64,000 nucleotides of DNA from assembly GCF_001514205.1 (NCBI RefSeq), contig NZ_KQ948778.1, positions 156,270 through 220,269 on the forward strand, written 5' to 3'. Source of the stretch: Streptomyces griseoruber. GTDB lineage: Bacteria > Actinomycetota > Actinomycetes > Streptomycetales > Streptomycetaceae. Under the pieces are notes generated by a model. That model did no database searches, was not told where the DNA came from, and worked only from the letters and a program-made list of their open reading frames with translations. This document shows, in pieces, positions 35,801 to 42,332 of the stretch; the stretch's first letter is position 1; every line of letters starts with the position of its first letter. The translations under genes were made by a program, and so were the position numbers.

Positions 35801-36310
35801 GTCGTCGCCCATGCGGCGATCTCCGCCGAGGACACCCTGCTGGTGTACTTCGCGGGACACGGTCTGTACGACTCGGTCTCCGGCGAACTGAGCCTGGCGC
35901 TTCGCCGCAGTCGTCCGTACGCGCCCGTCACGGGCCTGCCGTTCGACGACATCCGGAGAGTGGTCCACAGCAGTGCGGCCCGGCACAAGGTCGTCATCCT
36001 GGACTGCTGCTACAGCGGGCCTCCGGGGCCCGACGGCGTGCCCGGGGTGTTCAATGCCGTGCCGTTGGACGATGTGACCGTCCTGGCGGTGTCGGCTCCG
36101 CCCGGGGACGGGTGCATGGCGCTCACCGGAGAGCTCATCGACGTCCTGGCCGGAGGTCTGGCCGACGGGTCGGAGGTCGTCTCGCTGAGGGGGCTGAACC
36201 AGGAGCTGCGACACCGGCTCGGGGCCGCCGGTCTTCCCGAGCCGAGGCTCAGCTTCCATGACGACAACGGTGAGATCGCGCTCGCCCGCAACCGGAGCCG
36301 TCACCGGTAG
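32876..36310 (+). CDS. SAV_2336-type multidomain protein: vWA-like region, cyclase-like domain, C-terminal caspase
   Basis: This 1144-residue protein is the third core component. The N-terminus (about 1-40) has the SAV_2336 pattern (LPSPGQEELLDILWLAAR). The vWA-like region (about 165-330) has LTLIIDGGVSM with Asp177 in a MIDAS-like position and VVTDGAAAAWRDG. A helical middle runs to about 720. Residues about 741-905 resemble class III nucleotide cyclases (AVDIVGYAK with Asp747, RGDG with Asp791), but the usual NxxxR Asn is replaced. From about 919, a second caspase-like domain has GVGAYTELP, YFAGHGL with His995 and LDCCYSG with Cys1045 (Cys1044 adjacent). The start follows the MoxR stop by 3 bp. 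Confidence 0.8.
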   Translation: MFEELRRVLGQEAGLPSPGQEELLDILWLAARVPSGPAAPLAAHIPPGTDPESPDAEGSLPGVEPDPDATAPPGTMTGKGPGNTRRTARPVPQLPVVSGPLTAEPPTGALWTPGARALGPTLALGRALRPLKRRVPSRRRSELDEAATADLQADTRTSQLVLRAQPERWLRLTLIIDGGVSMPLWQRQCAELQGLFERSGAFRQVETYQIRYGTEGAEVRLGRPWTTATQTRPADTVSDTAGRTMVLVVTDGAAAAWRDGRLRPVLEAWARCGPTAVLHTLPRRLWAGSGVRAGSWQVVSPRPGAANTAWTVTDQVLPPSVAPPPPVPVPVLEVTPAGFSTWAALNTVVGRPVPVRLWAPEPSQAPAGPVGVSVQDFARAASPEALRLAAHLAAMAPVTVPVMQLVHSCLDQRLDTAPLAEVFLGGLIQPVEPEDTTLTGRHRLFDFTPEAKDLLLDAVPTAELLDCSRRVGERIESLTGRSSDFPAWPLDRDETAETAPFAYLGPAMQARLGVPASAADGVVRSPQAEETAPGWAPGEASVELPRWDYVMSLADSAAGSLDEPPAGVRSRMREQYVDALLSRCPVEVRSAFARVRGVPQDTDVLLLHLLGYVHDEPAATRKSEAEIAGDLLRYLDERGLRLERERGYSGEGARRHDLLWHGDGWICTVVIQRAAAPFGWVLPWDSLTVPAFLLAVDDDEKPDGRVPFDQCVVAWPDLSLIGLRFQNRAPTGSPGSPGTRRICIAVDIVGYAKMDSRTGLRMQDALHDVLDLAMRMTGVPRRLWVRQDRGDGTLVLLPHGVDEARAVRGFVDGLAQGLRHVHERGVRMRVRAALALGAAGVSGRGAEGEAVLHVARLADSAVLRGSRADCALIVSESLYESVPELHGRLQRVRIEEKALRTWAWLRPDPPLLPDPDRSNAVLIGVGAYTELPRLPQVGVGLRELSLLFTDPSEGTFSGARTTVLPDPDDGAAVLGVVAHAAISAEDTLLVYFAGHGLYDSVSGELSLALRRSRPYAPVTGLPFDDIRRVVHSSAARHKVVILDCCYSGPPGPDGVPGVFNAVPLDDVTVLAVSAPPGDGCMALTGELIDVLAGGLADGSEVVSLRGLNQELRHRLGAAGLPEPRLSFHDDNGEIALARNRSRHR

Positions 36311-36316
36311 GAGTCC

Positions 36317-36348
36317 GCCGCTCCTGGAAAGCGGCCGCTCCTAGGAAA
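36317..36348 (+). repeat. Short direct repeat at the right edge of the conflict island
   Basis: GCCGCTCCTGGAAA (36317-36330) recurs as GCCGCTCCTAGGAAA (36334-36348), 17 bp apart, just after the island's last stop and overlapping the zur stop. It could be a slippage duplication or a junction scar. Confidence 0.5.
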
Positions 36349-36757
36349 CCGTCCCCGCGCACTCCGCACACGTCCCGAAGATCTCCACGGTATGCGCCAC
36401 GTTCACGTACCCGTGTTCCGCCGCGATCGCCTCCGCCCACTTCTCCACCGCGGGTCCCTCCACCTCGACGGCCTTGCCGCAGGTGCGGCAGACGAGGTGG
36501 TGGTGATGGTCGCCGCTGGAGCAGCGGCGGTAGACGGACTCGCCGTCGGAGGTGCGCAGGACGTCCACCTCGCCGGCGTCGGCGAGGGACTGGAGGGTGC
36601 GGTACACGGTGGTCAGGCCGACGGAGTCGCCCTTGTGCTTGAGCATGTCGTGGAGTTCCTGCGCGCTGCGGAACTCGTCGACCTCGTCCAGTGCCGCCGC
36701 GACGGCGGCGCGCTGCCGGGTGGCACGGCCCTTCACGGGCGGTCCAGCGGTCGTCAC
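36341..36757 (-). CDS. zur: Zinc uptake regulator, Fur family
   Basis: The 138-residue protein has the Fur fold: a winged helix with TTVYRTLQSLADAGEVDVLRTSDGES (in part) and the metal-binding C-terminus GDHHHHLVCRTCGKAVEVEG with CAEC near the end, giving the two Cys pairs of the structural zinc site. Zn-bound Zur represses uptake genes. GTG 36757 has GAGGAGG 5 nt upstream and starts where homologues do. It is the last gene of the znuA-znuC-znuB-zur unit, 59 bp after znuB. Two Zur-like boxes lie at the start of znuA. Confidence 0.93.
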   Translation of the reverse strand: MTTAGPPVKGRATRQRAAVAAALDEVDEFRSAQELHDMLKHKGDSVGLTTVYRTLQSLADAGEVDVLRTSDGESVYRRCSSGDHHHHLVCRTCGKAVEVEGPAVEKWAEAIAAEHGYVNVAHTVEIFGTCAECAGTVS

Positions 36758-36816
36758 CGTTGCCTCCTCACGTCTGCGGCTTGCCGGGCCATTGTGCCAG
36801 CCCGGCCTGTGCCGAG

Positions 36817-37719
36817 TCAGACACCGACTCCGTCGCCCGCTCCTCGCGTGGCCGGAATCGTGCACTCCGCCGGGTCTCCGGCGGGGTGGGCGGCGGCGGC
36901 CGCGCGGGCGCGGCGGCGGGCCAGCGGGGCGGCCAGCGCGCCGAGCACCAGGAACGCGGCGATGGTCAGCAGCACGATCGTCGCGCCGGGCGGGACGTCC
37001 TGGTAGTACGAGGTGACCGTGCCGCCGATGGTCACGCTCACGCCGATCGCCACGGCGATCGCGAAGGTCGCGGCGAAGCTGCGGCTGAGCTGCTGGGCGG
37101 CGGCGACCGGGACCACCATCAGGGCGGACACCAGCAGCAGGCCGACCACCCGCATCGCGACCGTCACGGTCACCGCCGCCGTCACCGCCGTCAGCAGGTT
37201 GAGGGCACGCACCGGCAGGCCCGTGACCCGCGCGAACTCCTCGTCCTGGCTGACCGCGAACAACTGGCGGCGCAGGCCGACGGTGACCAGGACGACGAGC
37301 GCGGCCAGCAGGCAGATCGACGTGACGTCGGAGTCGGACACCGTCGACAGGGAGCCGAAGAGGTACGAGGTGAGGTTCGCGTTGGAGCCGCCCGGCGCGA
37401 GGTTGATGAACATCACGCCGCCGGCCATACCGCCGTAGAAGAGCATGGCGAGGGCGATGTCGCCGCGGGTGCGGCCGTACCAGCGGATGAGCTCCATCAG
37501 TACCGCGCCGAGGACCGAGACCGCGGTCGCCATCCAGACCGGGGACGCGGAGAGCAGGAAGCCGAGGCCGACGCCGGTCATCGCGACGTGGCCGATGCCG
37601 TCGCCCATCAGGGCCTGGCGGCGCTGGACCAGGTAGATGCCGACGGCGGGCGCGGTGATGCCGACCAGGACGGCGGCGAGCAGCGCCCGCTGCATGAAGG
37701 CGTAGTCGAGGAAGTCCAT
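36817..37719 (-). CDS. znuB: Zinc ABC transporter permease
   Basis: The 300-residue permease has about eight transmembrane helices in the ABC-3 pattern, including QRRQALMGDGIGHVAMTGVG and ARVTGLPVRALNLLTAVTAA, which face the ATPase. It passes zinc delivered by ZnuA across the membrane. Its ATG (37717-37719) overlaps the znuC stop by one base (TGATG). The C-terminal tail is Arg/Ala-rich and disordered. Neighbouring genes encode the other transporter parts and Zur. Confidence 0.92.
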   Translation of the reverse strand: MDFLDYAFMQRALLAAVLVGITAPAVGIYLVQRRQALMGDGIGHVAMTGVGLGFLLSASPVWMATAVSVLGAVLMELIRWYGRTRGDIALAMLFYGGMAGGVMFINLAPGGSNANLTSYLFGSLSTVSDSDVTSICLLAALVVLVTVGLRRQLFAVSQDEEFARVTGLPVRALNLLTAVTAAVTVTVAMRVVGLLLVSALMVVPVAAAQQLSRSFAATFAIAVAIGVSVTIGGTVTSYYQDVPPGATIVLLTIAAFLVLGALAAPLARRRARAAAAAHPAGDPAECTIPATRGAGDGVGV

Positions 37720-38510
37720 CAGCTCAGCAGTCCTGTGCGCATCGGTTCGGCACCCGCCGGGGCGTGCGGGTGTACGTGGTCGTGGCCGGGCAGGGCGTGC
37801 TGGCCGACGGCTTTCGGCGGCGGCCCGTCGTGCTGCACACAGCCGTCGCGCAGGACGACCGCCCGGTCGATCAGGGGCTCCAGGGGGCCCAGTTCGTGCA
37901 GCACGAGGAGGACCGTCGTACCGGCCGCGACCTGGTTCTTCAGGGTCTGCGCCAGGACCTCCTGGCTGGCCAGGTCCACGCCCGCCATGGGCTCGTCCAT
38001 GATGAGCAGCTCGGGTTCGCAGGCCAGGGCGCGGGCGATCAGGACGCGCTGGTGCTGGCCGCCGGAGAGCGCGTCGACGTTGTCCTTCGCCCGGTCCGCC
38101 ATGCCGACGAGGTCCAGGGCGTGCCGTACGGCCTCCCGGTCGCCCTTGCGGAAGACGCCGAAGCGGGTGCGGGAGAGGCGACCGGAGGAGACGACCTCGG
38201 TGACGGTGGCGGGGACGCCGCCGGCGGCCGTGGTGCGCTGGGGGACGTAACCGATCCGCGCCCAGTCCCGGAACCGCCGGCGCGGGGTGCCGAACAGCTC
38301 GATCTCGCCGGAGCCGATCGGCACCTGGCCGATGACGGTCCGCACGGCGGTGGACTTGCCGGAGCCGTTGGCGCCGAGCAGCGCGACGACCTCACCGCGG
38401 TGCACGGTGAGGTCGATGCCCCGCAGGACCGGGCGCGAGCCCAGGTCGGCGCGGACCCCGCGCAGGGAAATGACGGGCTCGGTCATGCCGCTCTCCGATC
38501 GGCTGGTCAT
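37719..38510 (-). CDS. znuC: Zinc ABC transporter ATP-binding protein
   Basis: The 263-residue ATPase has Walker A GANGSGKST, the ABC signature LSGGQHQR, Walker B LLIMDEP, and the H-loop VLHELG. A C-terminal His-rich tail (HALPGHDHVHPHAP) may bind zinc. ATG 38510 overlaps the znuA stop (ATGA, 38507-38510) and has GGGAG upstream; a second ATG at 38486 is weaker. The order znuA-znuC-znuB-zur makes a coupled operon. Confidence 0.93.
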   Translation of the reverse strand: MTSRSESGMTEPVISLRGVRADLGSRPVLRGIDLTVHRGEVVALLGANGSGKSTAVRTVIGQVPIGSGEIELFGTPRRRFRDWARIGYVPQRTTAAGGVPATVTEVVSSGRLSRTRFGVFRKGDREAVRHALDLVGMADRAKDNVDALSGGQHQRVLIARALACEPELLIMDEPMAGVDLASQEVLAQTLKNQVAAGTTVLLVLHELGPLEPLIDRAVVLRDGCVQHDGPPPKAVGQHALPGHDHVHPHAPAGAEPMRTGLLS

Positions 38511-39463
38511 TTGGCTCCCAGGGCCGTCTGGAGCGCCTTGAGGTTCGCCTGCTGGACCGAGAAGTAGTCCTTGCCGCGGGACTTGTCCGTGATGCCCTCG
38601 ATCGGGTCGAGGACGTCCGTCTTCAGTCCCGCGTCGGAGGCGATGGTCTTCGCGGTCTTGTCGCTGACGAGCGTCTCGTAGAACACGGTGGTGACGCCGT
38701 CGGCCTTCGCCATCTTCTCAAGCTCCTTCACGCGCGCGGCGCTGGGCTCCGACTCGGGGTCGAGGCCGTTGATGGCCTCCTCGGTCAGGCCGTAGCGCTC
38801 GGCGAGGTAGCCGAACGCGGCGTGGGTGGTGACGAAGACCTTGGACTTCGTGTCCGCGAGCCCGTCCCTGAACTCGGTGTTGAGGGCGTCGAGCTGCTTC
38901 ACCAGGGCCGCGGTGTTGGTCTTGTAGTCGGCCGCGTGGTCCGGGTCGGCCTTCTCGAAGGCCTTGCCGACGCCCTCGGCGACCTGGGCGTAGCGCACCG
39001 GGTCGAGCCAGATGTGGGGGTCGAGGCCGGACAGCTCCTCGTTCTCGTGGTCGTCGTGCTCGGCCGCGTGGCCGCCGACCTCGTTGCCGTGCTTCTCCAG
39101 GGAGGTCAGGGAAGCGGCGTCGATCTTGGTCTTGACCTCGGACTGGGCCACCGCGTCGTCGACGGAGGGCTGGAGGTTCTTGAGGTAGAGCACCGCGTCG
39201 GACTCCTGGAGCCGCGCGGTCTGCTGGGCGCTGATCTCCAGGTCGTGCGGCTCCTGGCCGGGCTGGGTGAGACTGGTGACGTGGACGTGGTCGCCGCCTA
39301 TCCGCTCGGCGAGGAAGGCCATCGGGTAGAACGACGCGACGACGTCGAACTTGTCCGTGTTGCCGGCGGCACTGGCCCCCGAGCAGGCGGTGAGGGTGCC
39401 GAGCCCGAGGGCGGCGGTGGCCGCCATGGCTATGCCGGATATGTGCTGACGCCGTACGTTCAT
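38507..39463 (-). CDS. znuA: Zinc-binding lipoprotein of the Znu transporter
   Basis: The 318-residue protein has a lipoprotein signal peptide (basic NVRRQ, hydrophobic core, lipobox LTAC with Cys27). The ZnuA fold includes FYPMAFLAERIGGDHVHV and GLDPHIWLDPVRYAQV with zinc-ligand histidines, and a His/Asp/Glu-rich loop (HAAEHDDHENEE), a hallmark of zinc-specific solute-binding proteins. It captures zinc outside the membrane. ATG 39463 is the conservative start; ATG 39472 is possible. Zur-like boxes (39463-39499) overlap the start region. Confidence 0.93.
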   Translation of the reverse strand: MNVRRQHISGIAMAATAALGLGTLTACSGASAAGNTDKFDVVASFYPMAFLAERIGGDHVHVTSLTQPGQEPHDLEISAQQTARLQESDAVLYLKNLQPSVDDAVAQSEVKTKIDAASLTSLEKHGNEVGGHAAEHDDHENEELSGLDPHIWLDPVRYAQVAEGVGKAFEKADPDHAADYKTNTAALVKQLDALNTEFRDGLADTKSKVFVTTHAAFGYLAERYGLTEEAINGLDPESEPSAARVKELEKMAKADGVTTVFYETLVSDKTAKTIASDAGLKTDVLDPIEGITDKSRGKDYFSVQQANLKALQTALGAK

Positions 39464-39499
39464 GACAGTCATTTTCAACAAATATGGAAACCGTTGTCA
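39463..39499 (-). promoter_or_regulatory. Two Zur-like boxes at the znuA start
   Basis: Read on the minus strand, TGAAAATGACTGTCA (39463-39477) matches the streptomycete Zur-type 15-mer TGAAAATGATTTTCA at 13 of 15 positions. TGACAACGGTTTCCA (39485-39499) matches at 11 of 15. The two boxes are 22 bp apart, two helical turns, which would let two Zur dimers sit on the same face. They probably block the znuA promoter when zinc is ample. The consensus is from memory. Confidence 0.7.
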
Positions 39500-39559
39500 A
39501 CAAGCCCGGCCAAGGGTGCGGTGAAGGGCTGGGTAAGGACTGGCCAAGGGAACCGATTT

Positions 39560-39593
39560 GATTCAGGGGGAGCACCCGCCGGTACCCTGAATC
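39560..39593. promoter_or_regulatory. Inverted repeat over a candidate glyS promoter
   Basis: GATTCAGGG (39560-39568) and CCCTGAATC (39585-39593) are perfect 9-bp arms with a 16-bp spacer. A possible -35 TTGATT (39558-39563) and -10 TACCCT (39583-39588) lie at its two edges, 19 bp apart. It can act as an operator in DNA or as a hairpin if transcribed. Confidence 0.5.
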
Positions 39594-39646
39594 ATTCGCT
39601 GGAAGCATCTCGCTTCGTCGCCCGTCGTCGTTATGAAGAGAGCACC

Positions 39647-41029
39647 GTGGCCGCCGACAAGATCGACACCATCGTCAGCCTGAGCAAGCGCCGTGGCTTC
39701 GTATTCCCCTGTAGTGAGATCTACGGTGGCCAGCGTGCCGCCTGGGACTACGGACCGCTGGGTGTCGAGCTCAAGGAGAACCTGAAGCGCCAGTGGTGGC
39801 GCTACATGGTGACGTCGCGCGAGGACGTGGTCGGCATCGACTCGTCCGTCATCCTGGCCCCCGAGGTCTGGGTCGCCTCCGGTCACGTCGCCACCTTCTC
39901 CGACCCGCTGACCGAGTGCACCTCCTGCCACAAGCGGTTCCGCGCGGACCACCTGGAAGAGGCCTACGAGGCCAAGCACGGCCGTCCCCCGGCGAACGGC
40001 CTGGCCGACATCAACTGCACCCACTGCGGTACGAAGGGCCAGTTCACCGAGCCCAAGCAGTTCTCGGGCCTGCTCTCCACCCACCTCGGCCCGACGCAGG
40101 ACACCGGCTCCATCGCCTACCTGCGCCCCGAGACCGCCCAGGGCATCTTCACCAACTTCTCCCTCGTGCAGACCACCTCGCGCCGCAAGCCGCCGTTCGG
40201 CATCGCGCAGATGGGCAAGTCCTTCCGCAACGAGATCACGCCCGGCAACTTCATCTTCCGCACCCGCGAGTTCGAGCAGATGGAGATGGAGTTCTTCGTC
40301 AAGCCGGGCGAGGACGAGACGTGGCAGGAGTACTGGATGGAGCAGCGCTGGAACTGGTACACCGGCCTGGGCCTGCGCGAGGAGAACATGCGGTGGTACG
40401 AGCACCCGAAGGAGAAGCTCTCCCACTACTCCAAGCGCACCGCTGACATCGAGTACCGCTTCCAGTTCGGCGGCAACGAGTGGGGCGAGCTGGAGGGTGT
40501 CGCCAACCGCACCGACTACGACCTCGGCGCGCACTCCAAGGCCTCCGGCCAGGACCTCGCCTACTACGACCAGGAGGCCGGCGAGCGCTGGACGCCGTAC
40601 GTCATCGAGCCCGCGGCCGGTGTCGGCCGCGCGATGCTGGCGTTCCTGCTCGACGCCTACGTCGAGGACGAGGCGCCCAACGCCAAGGGCAAGCTGGAGA
40701 AGCGCACGGTCCTGCGCCTCGACCACCGCCTGGCCCCGGTGAAGGTCGCGGTCCTGCCGCTGTCCCGCAACCCGGAGCTGTCCCCGAAGGCCAAGGGCCT
40801 CGCCGCCGCGCTGCGCCAGCACTGGAACATCGAGTTCGACGACGCGGGCGCGATCGGCCGCCGCTACCGCCGCCAGGACGAGATCGGCACGCCGTACTGC
40901 GTCACGGTCGACTTCGACACCCTCGAGGACAACGCCGTCACCGTGCGCGAGCGCGACTCCATGAAGCAGGAGCGCGTGTCCCTCGACCAGATCGAGGGCT
41001 ACCTGGCGGGCCGCCTGATCGGCTGCTAG
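39647..41029 (+). CDS. glyS: Glycyl-tRNA synthetase (dimeric alpha2 type)
   Basis: The 460-residue class II synthetase has the N-terminal IVSLSKRRGFVFPCSEIYGG, motif 2 SFRNEITPGNFIFRTREFEQ, motif 3 GVGRAMLAFLLDAY, and an inserted C4 zinc site (CTSCHKRF and CTHCG). A C-terminal anticodon-binding domain starts with LAPVKVAVLPLSRN. It charges tRNA-Gly. GTG 39647 has GAAGAGAG upstream; the protein starts AADKIDTIVSL like homologues. It is divergent from znuA and ends at a strong hairpin. Confidence 0.97.
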   Translation: MAADKIDTIVSLSKRRGFVFPCSEIYGGQRAAWDYGPLGVELKENLKRQWWRYMVTSREDVVGIDSSVILAPEVWVASGHVATFSDPLTECTSCHKRFRADHLEEAYEAKHGRPPANGLADINCTHCGTKGQFTEPKQFSGLLSTHLGPTQDTGSIAYLRPETAQGIFTNFSLVQTTSRRKPPFGIAQMGKSFRNEITPGNFIFRTREFEQMEMEFFVKPGEDETWQEYWMEQRWNWYTGLGLREENMRWYEHPKEKLSHYSKRTADIEYRFQFGGNEWGELEGVANRTDYDLGAHSKASGQDLAYYDQEAGERWTPYVIEPAAGVGRAMLAFLLDAYVEDEAPNAKGKLEKRTVLRLDHRLAPVKVAVLPLSRNPELSPKAKGLAAALRQHWNIEFDDAGAIGRRYRRQDEIGTPYCVTVDFDTLEDNAVTVRERDSMKQERVSLDQIEGYLAGRLIGC

Positions 41030-41039
41030 GCATACGCGG

Positions 41040-41079
41040 GAGGCCGGCCCGGACGGGGGAGACCCGCCGGGCCGGCCTC
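41040..41079. terminator. Bidirectional terminator between glyS and the EEP-family gene
   Basis: GAGGCCGGCCCGG (41040-41052) and CCGGGCCGGCCTC (41067-41079) form a perfect 13-bp stem with a 14-nt loop. It lies between two convergent stops. Confidence 0.85.
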
Positions 41080-41086
41080 GGCGTCC

Positions 41087-42205
41087 CTACAGGTCCACGT
41101 CCATGTAGAGCGCCGCATGGTCCGACGCCTCGTCCGCCTTCGACGTCACGGTGTCGAAGGACTTGAAGGACTTCGGCGCCCACACCCCGCGCCGCTCCAC
41201 GTCCACGTGCTGCACCTTGCCGAACAGCTCCGGCGAGCACAGCAGGTAGTCGATCTTCTGGTCGAGGGAGTGGCCCGTGCCGAAGGTGCCGGGGTCGCCC
41301 GTGTAGGAGGCGTGACTCATCACGTCCTGGGCGCCGGTGGCCAGCAGTTTCCTGACCGCGGGGCTGTCGGGGGAGTCGTTGAGGTCACCGGCGATGAGGA
41401 CGCGCGGGGAGCGTTGGAGGGCGTCCGCGTAGATCTGGGCGACCCGCTCGCCCTGGGCCAGCCGCAGCGCCGCGCCGGCCGAACCGCCGCCCCGCTTGCT
41501 CTTGAAGTGGTTGCCGAGGATCCACAGCGGGGTCCCGTTGACCGCGAGCTCCAGCTCCACGCAGTCCCGGCTGAACACCGGTTCGCCGCCCGGCCGCAGG
41601 TCGAAGATGTGCGACCGGATCGACGTGATCGGATGCCGGCTGAGGATGCCGACGTCGATGCCGCGCGGGTCGTTGCCGTCGATCAGCATGCTGTAGGGGT
41701 ACGGCTGCTTCCCCAACGCCCCGCCCAGCACCTGCCGGTTGAAGCGGTCCAGGGTGAGCCGGTCCTCGACCTCGACGGTGAGCAGGATGTCGGCGTTGAC
41801 CTCGGCGACCACCCGGCCGGTGTTGCGGACCACGTCCCAGTCGAGTTCGGACCGCACCATCTCGGCCCAGCCGGTCCACTTCGCACGGCCCTTCGCGGTG
41901 ACGGTGATCTCGGGGTCGCCCTCCGGCCCGCTCTGCTGGAAGAGCGAGGCCGTGCCGCCGCGGGTCTGCTGGACGACGAACGGCGGGCGCGGGTGGGCGG
42001 GATCCTGGTCGTAGGCCCGGTGCTCCTTGATGATCTGCCCGATGCGGGTCCTGTCGTCGTCGCTGTAGACGGCCTTGTCGAGCAGGCCGACCAGCTCGTT
42101 GAAGTCGTCGAGGACGCGCTGGCGCTCGGCGGCGTCCGGTATGTCGAAGACCTTGGGCCGTCGGAACAGGTTCTCCGCGTTGTACGTGCCGATGCGGATC
42201 GTCAT
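41087..42205 (-). CDS. Endonuclease/exonuclease/phosphatase-fold protein
   Basis: The 372-residue protein has the EEP active-site pattern: RIGTYNAENLF with the metal-binding Asn/Glu, ILLTVEVEDR, ILGNHFKSKRGG, LIAGDLNDSPDSP, and the C-terminal EASDHAALY histidine. No signal peptide is present, so it is likely cytoplasmic. The substrate may be nucleic acid or a phosphodiester/inositol-type compound. ATG 42205 has GGAGAGG just upstream; a longer frame would run through the palindrome. It is divergent from the aldo/keto reductase. Confidence 0.87.
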   Translation of the reverse strand: MTIRIGTYNAENLFRRPKVFDIPDAAERQRVLDDFNELVGLLDKAVYSDDDRTRIGQIIKEHRAYDQDPAHPRPPFVVQQTRGGTASLFQQSGPEGDPEITVTAKGRAKWTGWAEMVRSELDWDVVRNTGRVVAEVNADILLTVEVEDRLTLDRFNRQVLGGALGKQPYPYSMLIDGNDPRGIDVGILSRHPITSIRSHIFDLRPGGEPVFSRDCVELELAVNGTPLWILGNHFKSKRGGGSAGAALRLAQGERVAQIYADALQRSPRVLIAGDLNDSPDSPAVRKLLATGAQDVMSHASYTGDPGTFGTGHSLDQKIDYLLCSPELFGKVQHVDVERRGVWAPKSFKSFDTVTSKADEASDHAALYMDVDL

Positions 42206-42287
42206 GACCTCTCCTCGGGGTGACTGTTCGCGGACAATCCTCATTTTCCGGGCGTCGGCGAGGGCTGTCGTGTTGACAGGTGTGGAC

Positions 42288-42309
42288 TGACAGATATTGA
42301 AATCTGTCA
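42288..42309. promoter_or_regulatory. Perfect palindromic operator between the EEP gene and the aldo/keto reductase
   Basis: TGACAGAT (42288-42295) and ATCTGTCA (42302-42309) are perfect 8-bp arms with a 6-bp spacer, a layout normal for TetR operators. A second ATCTGTC follows in tandem at 42309-42315. TTGACA at 42273-42278 is a perfect -35, and the -10 would fall inside the palindrome. The TetR gene at 43373 is the natural candidate binder. Confidence 0.7.
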
Positions 42310-42332
42310 TCTGTCATGTGATGCTGGTGGAC

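Noticed and set aside
36311..36348. att site of an integrative element
   Set aside because: There is no integrase, tRNA gene or left-end copy; the direct repeat is short and local.
38822..39646. N-terminal extension of glyS over the znuA gene
   Set aside because: It is antisense to znuA and runs through the promoter and Zur boxes; synthetase homology begins at 39647.
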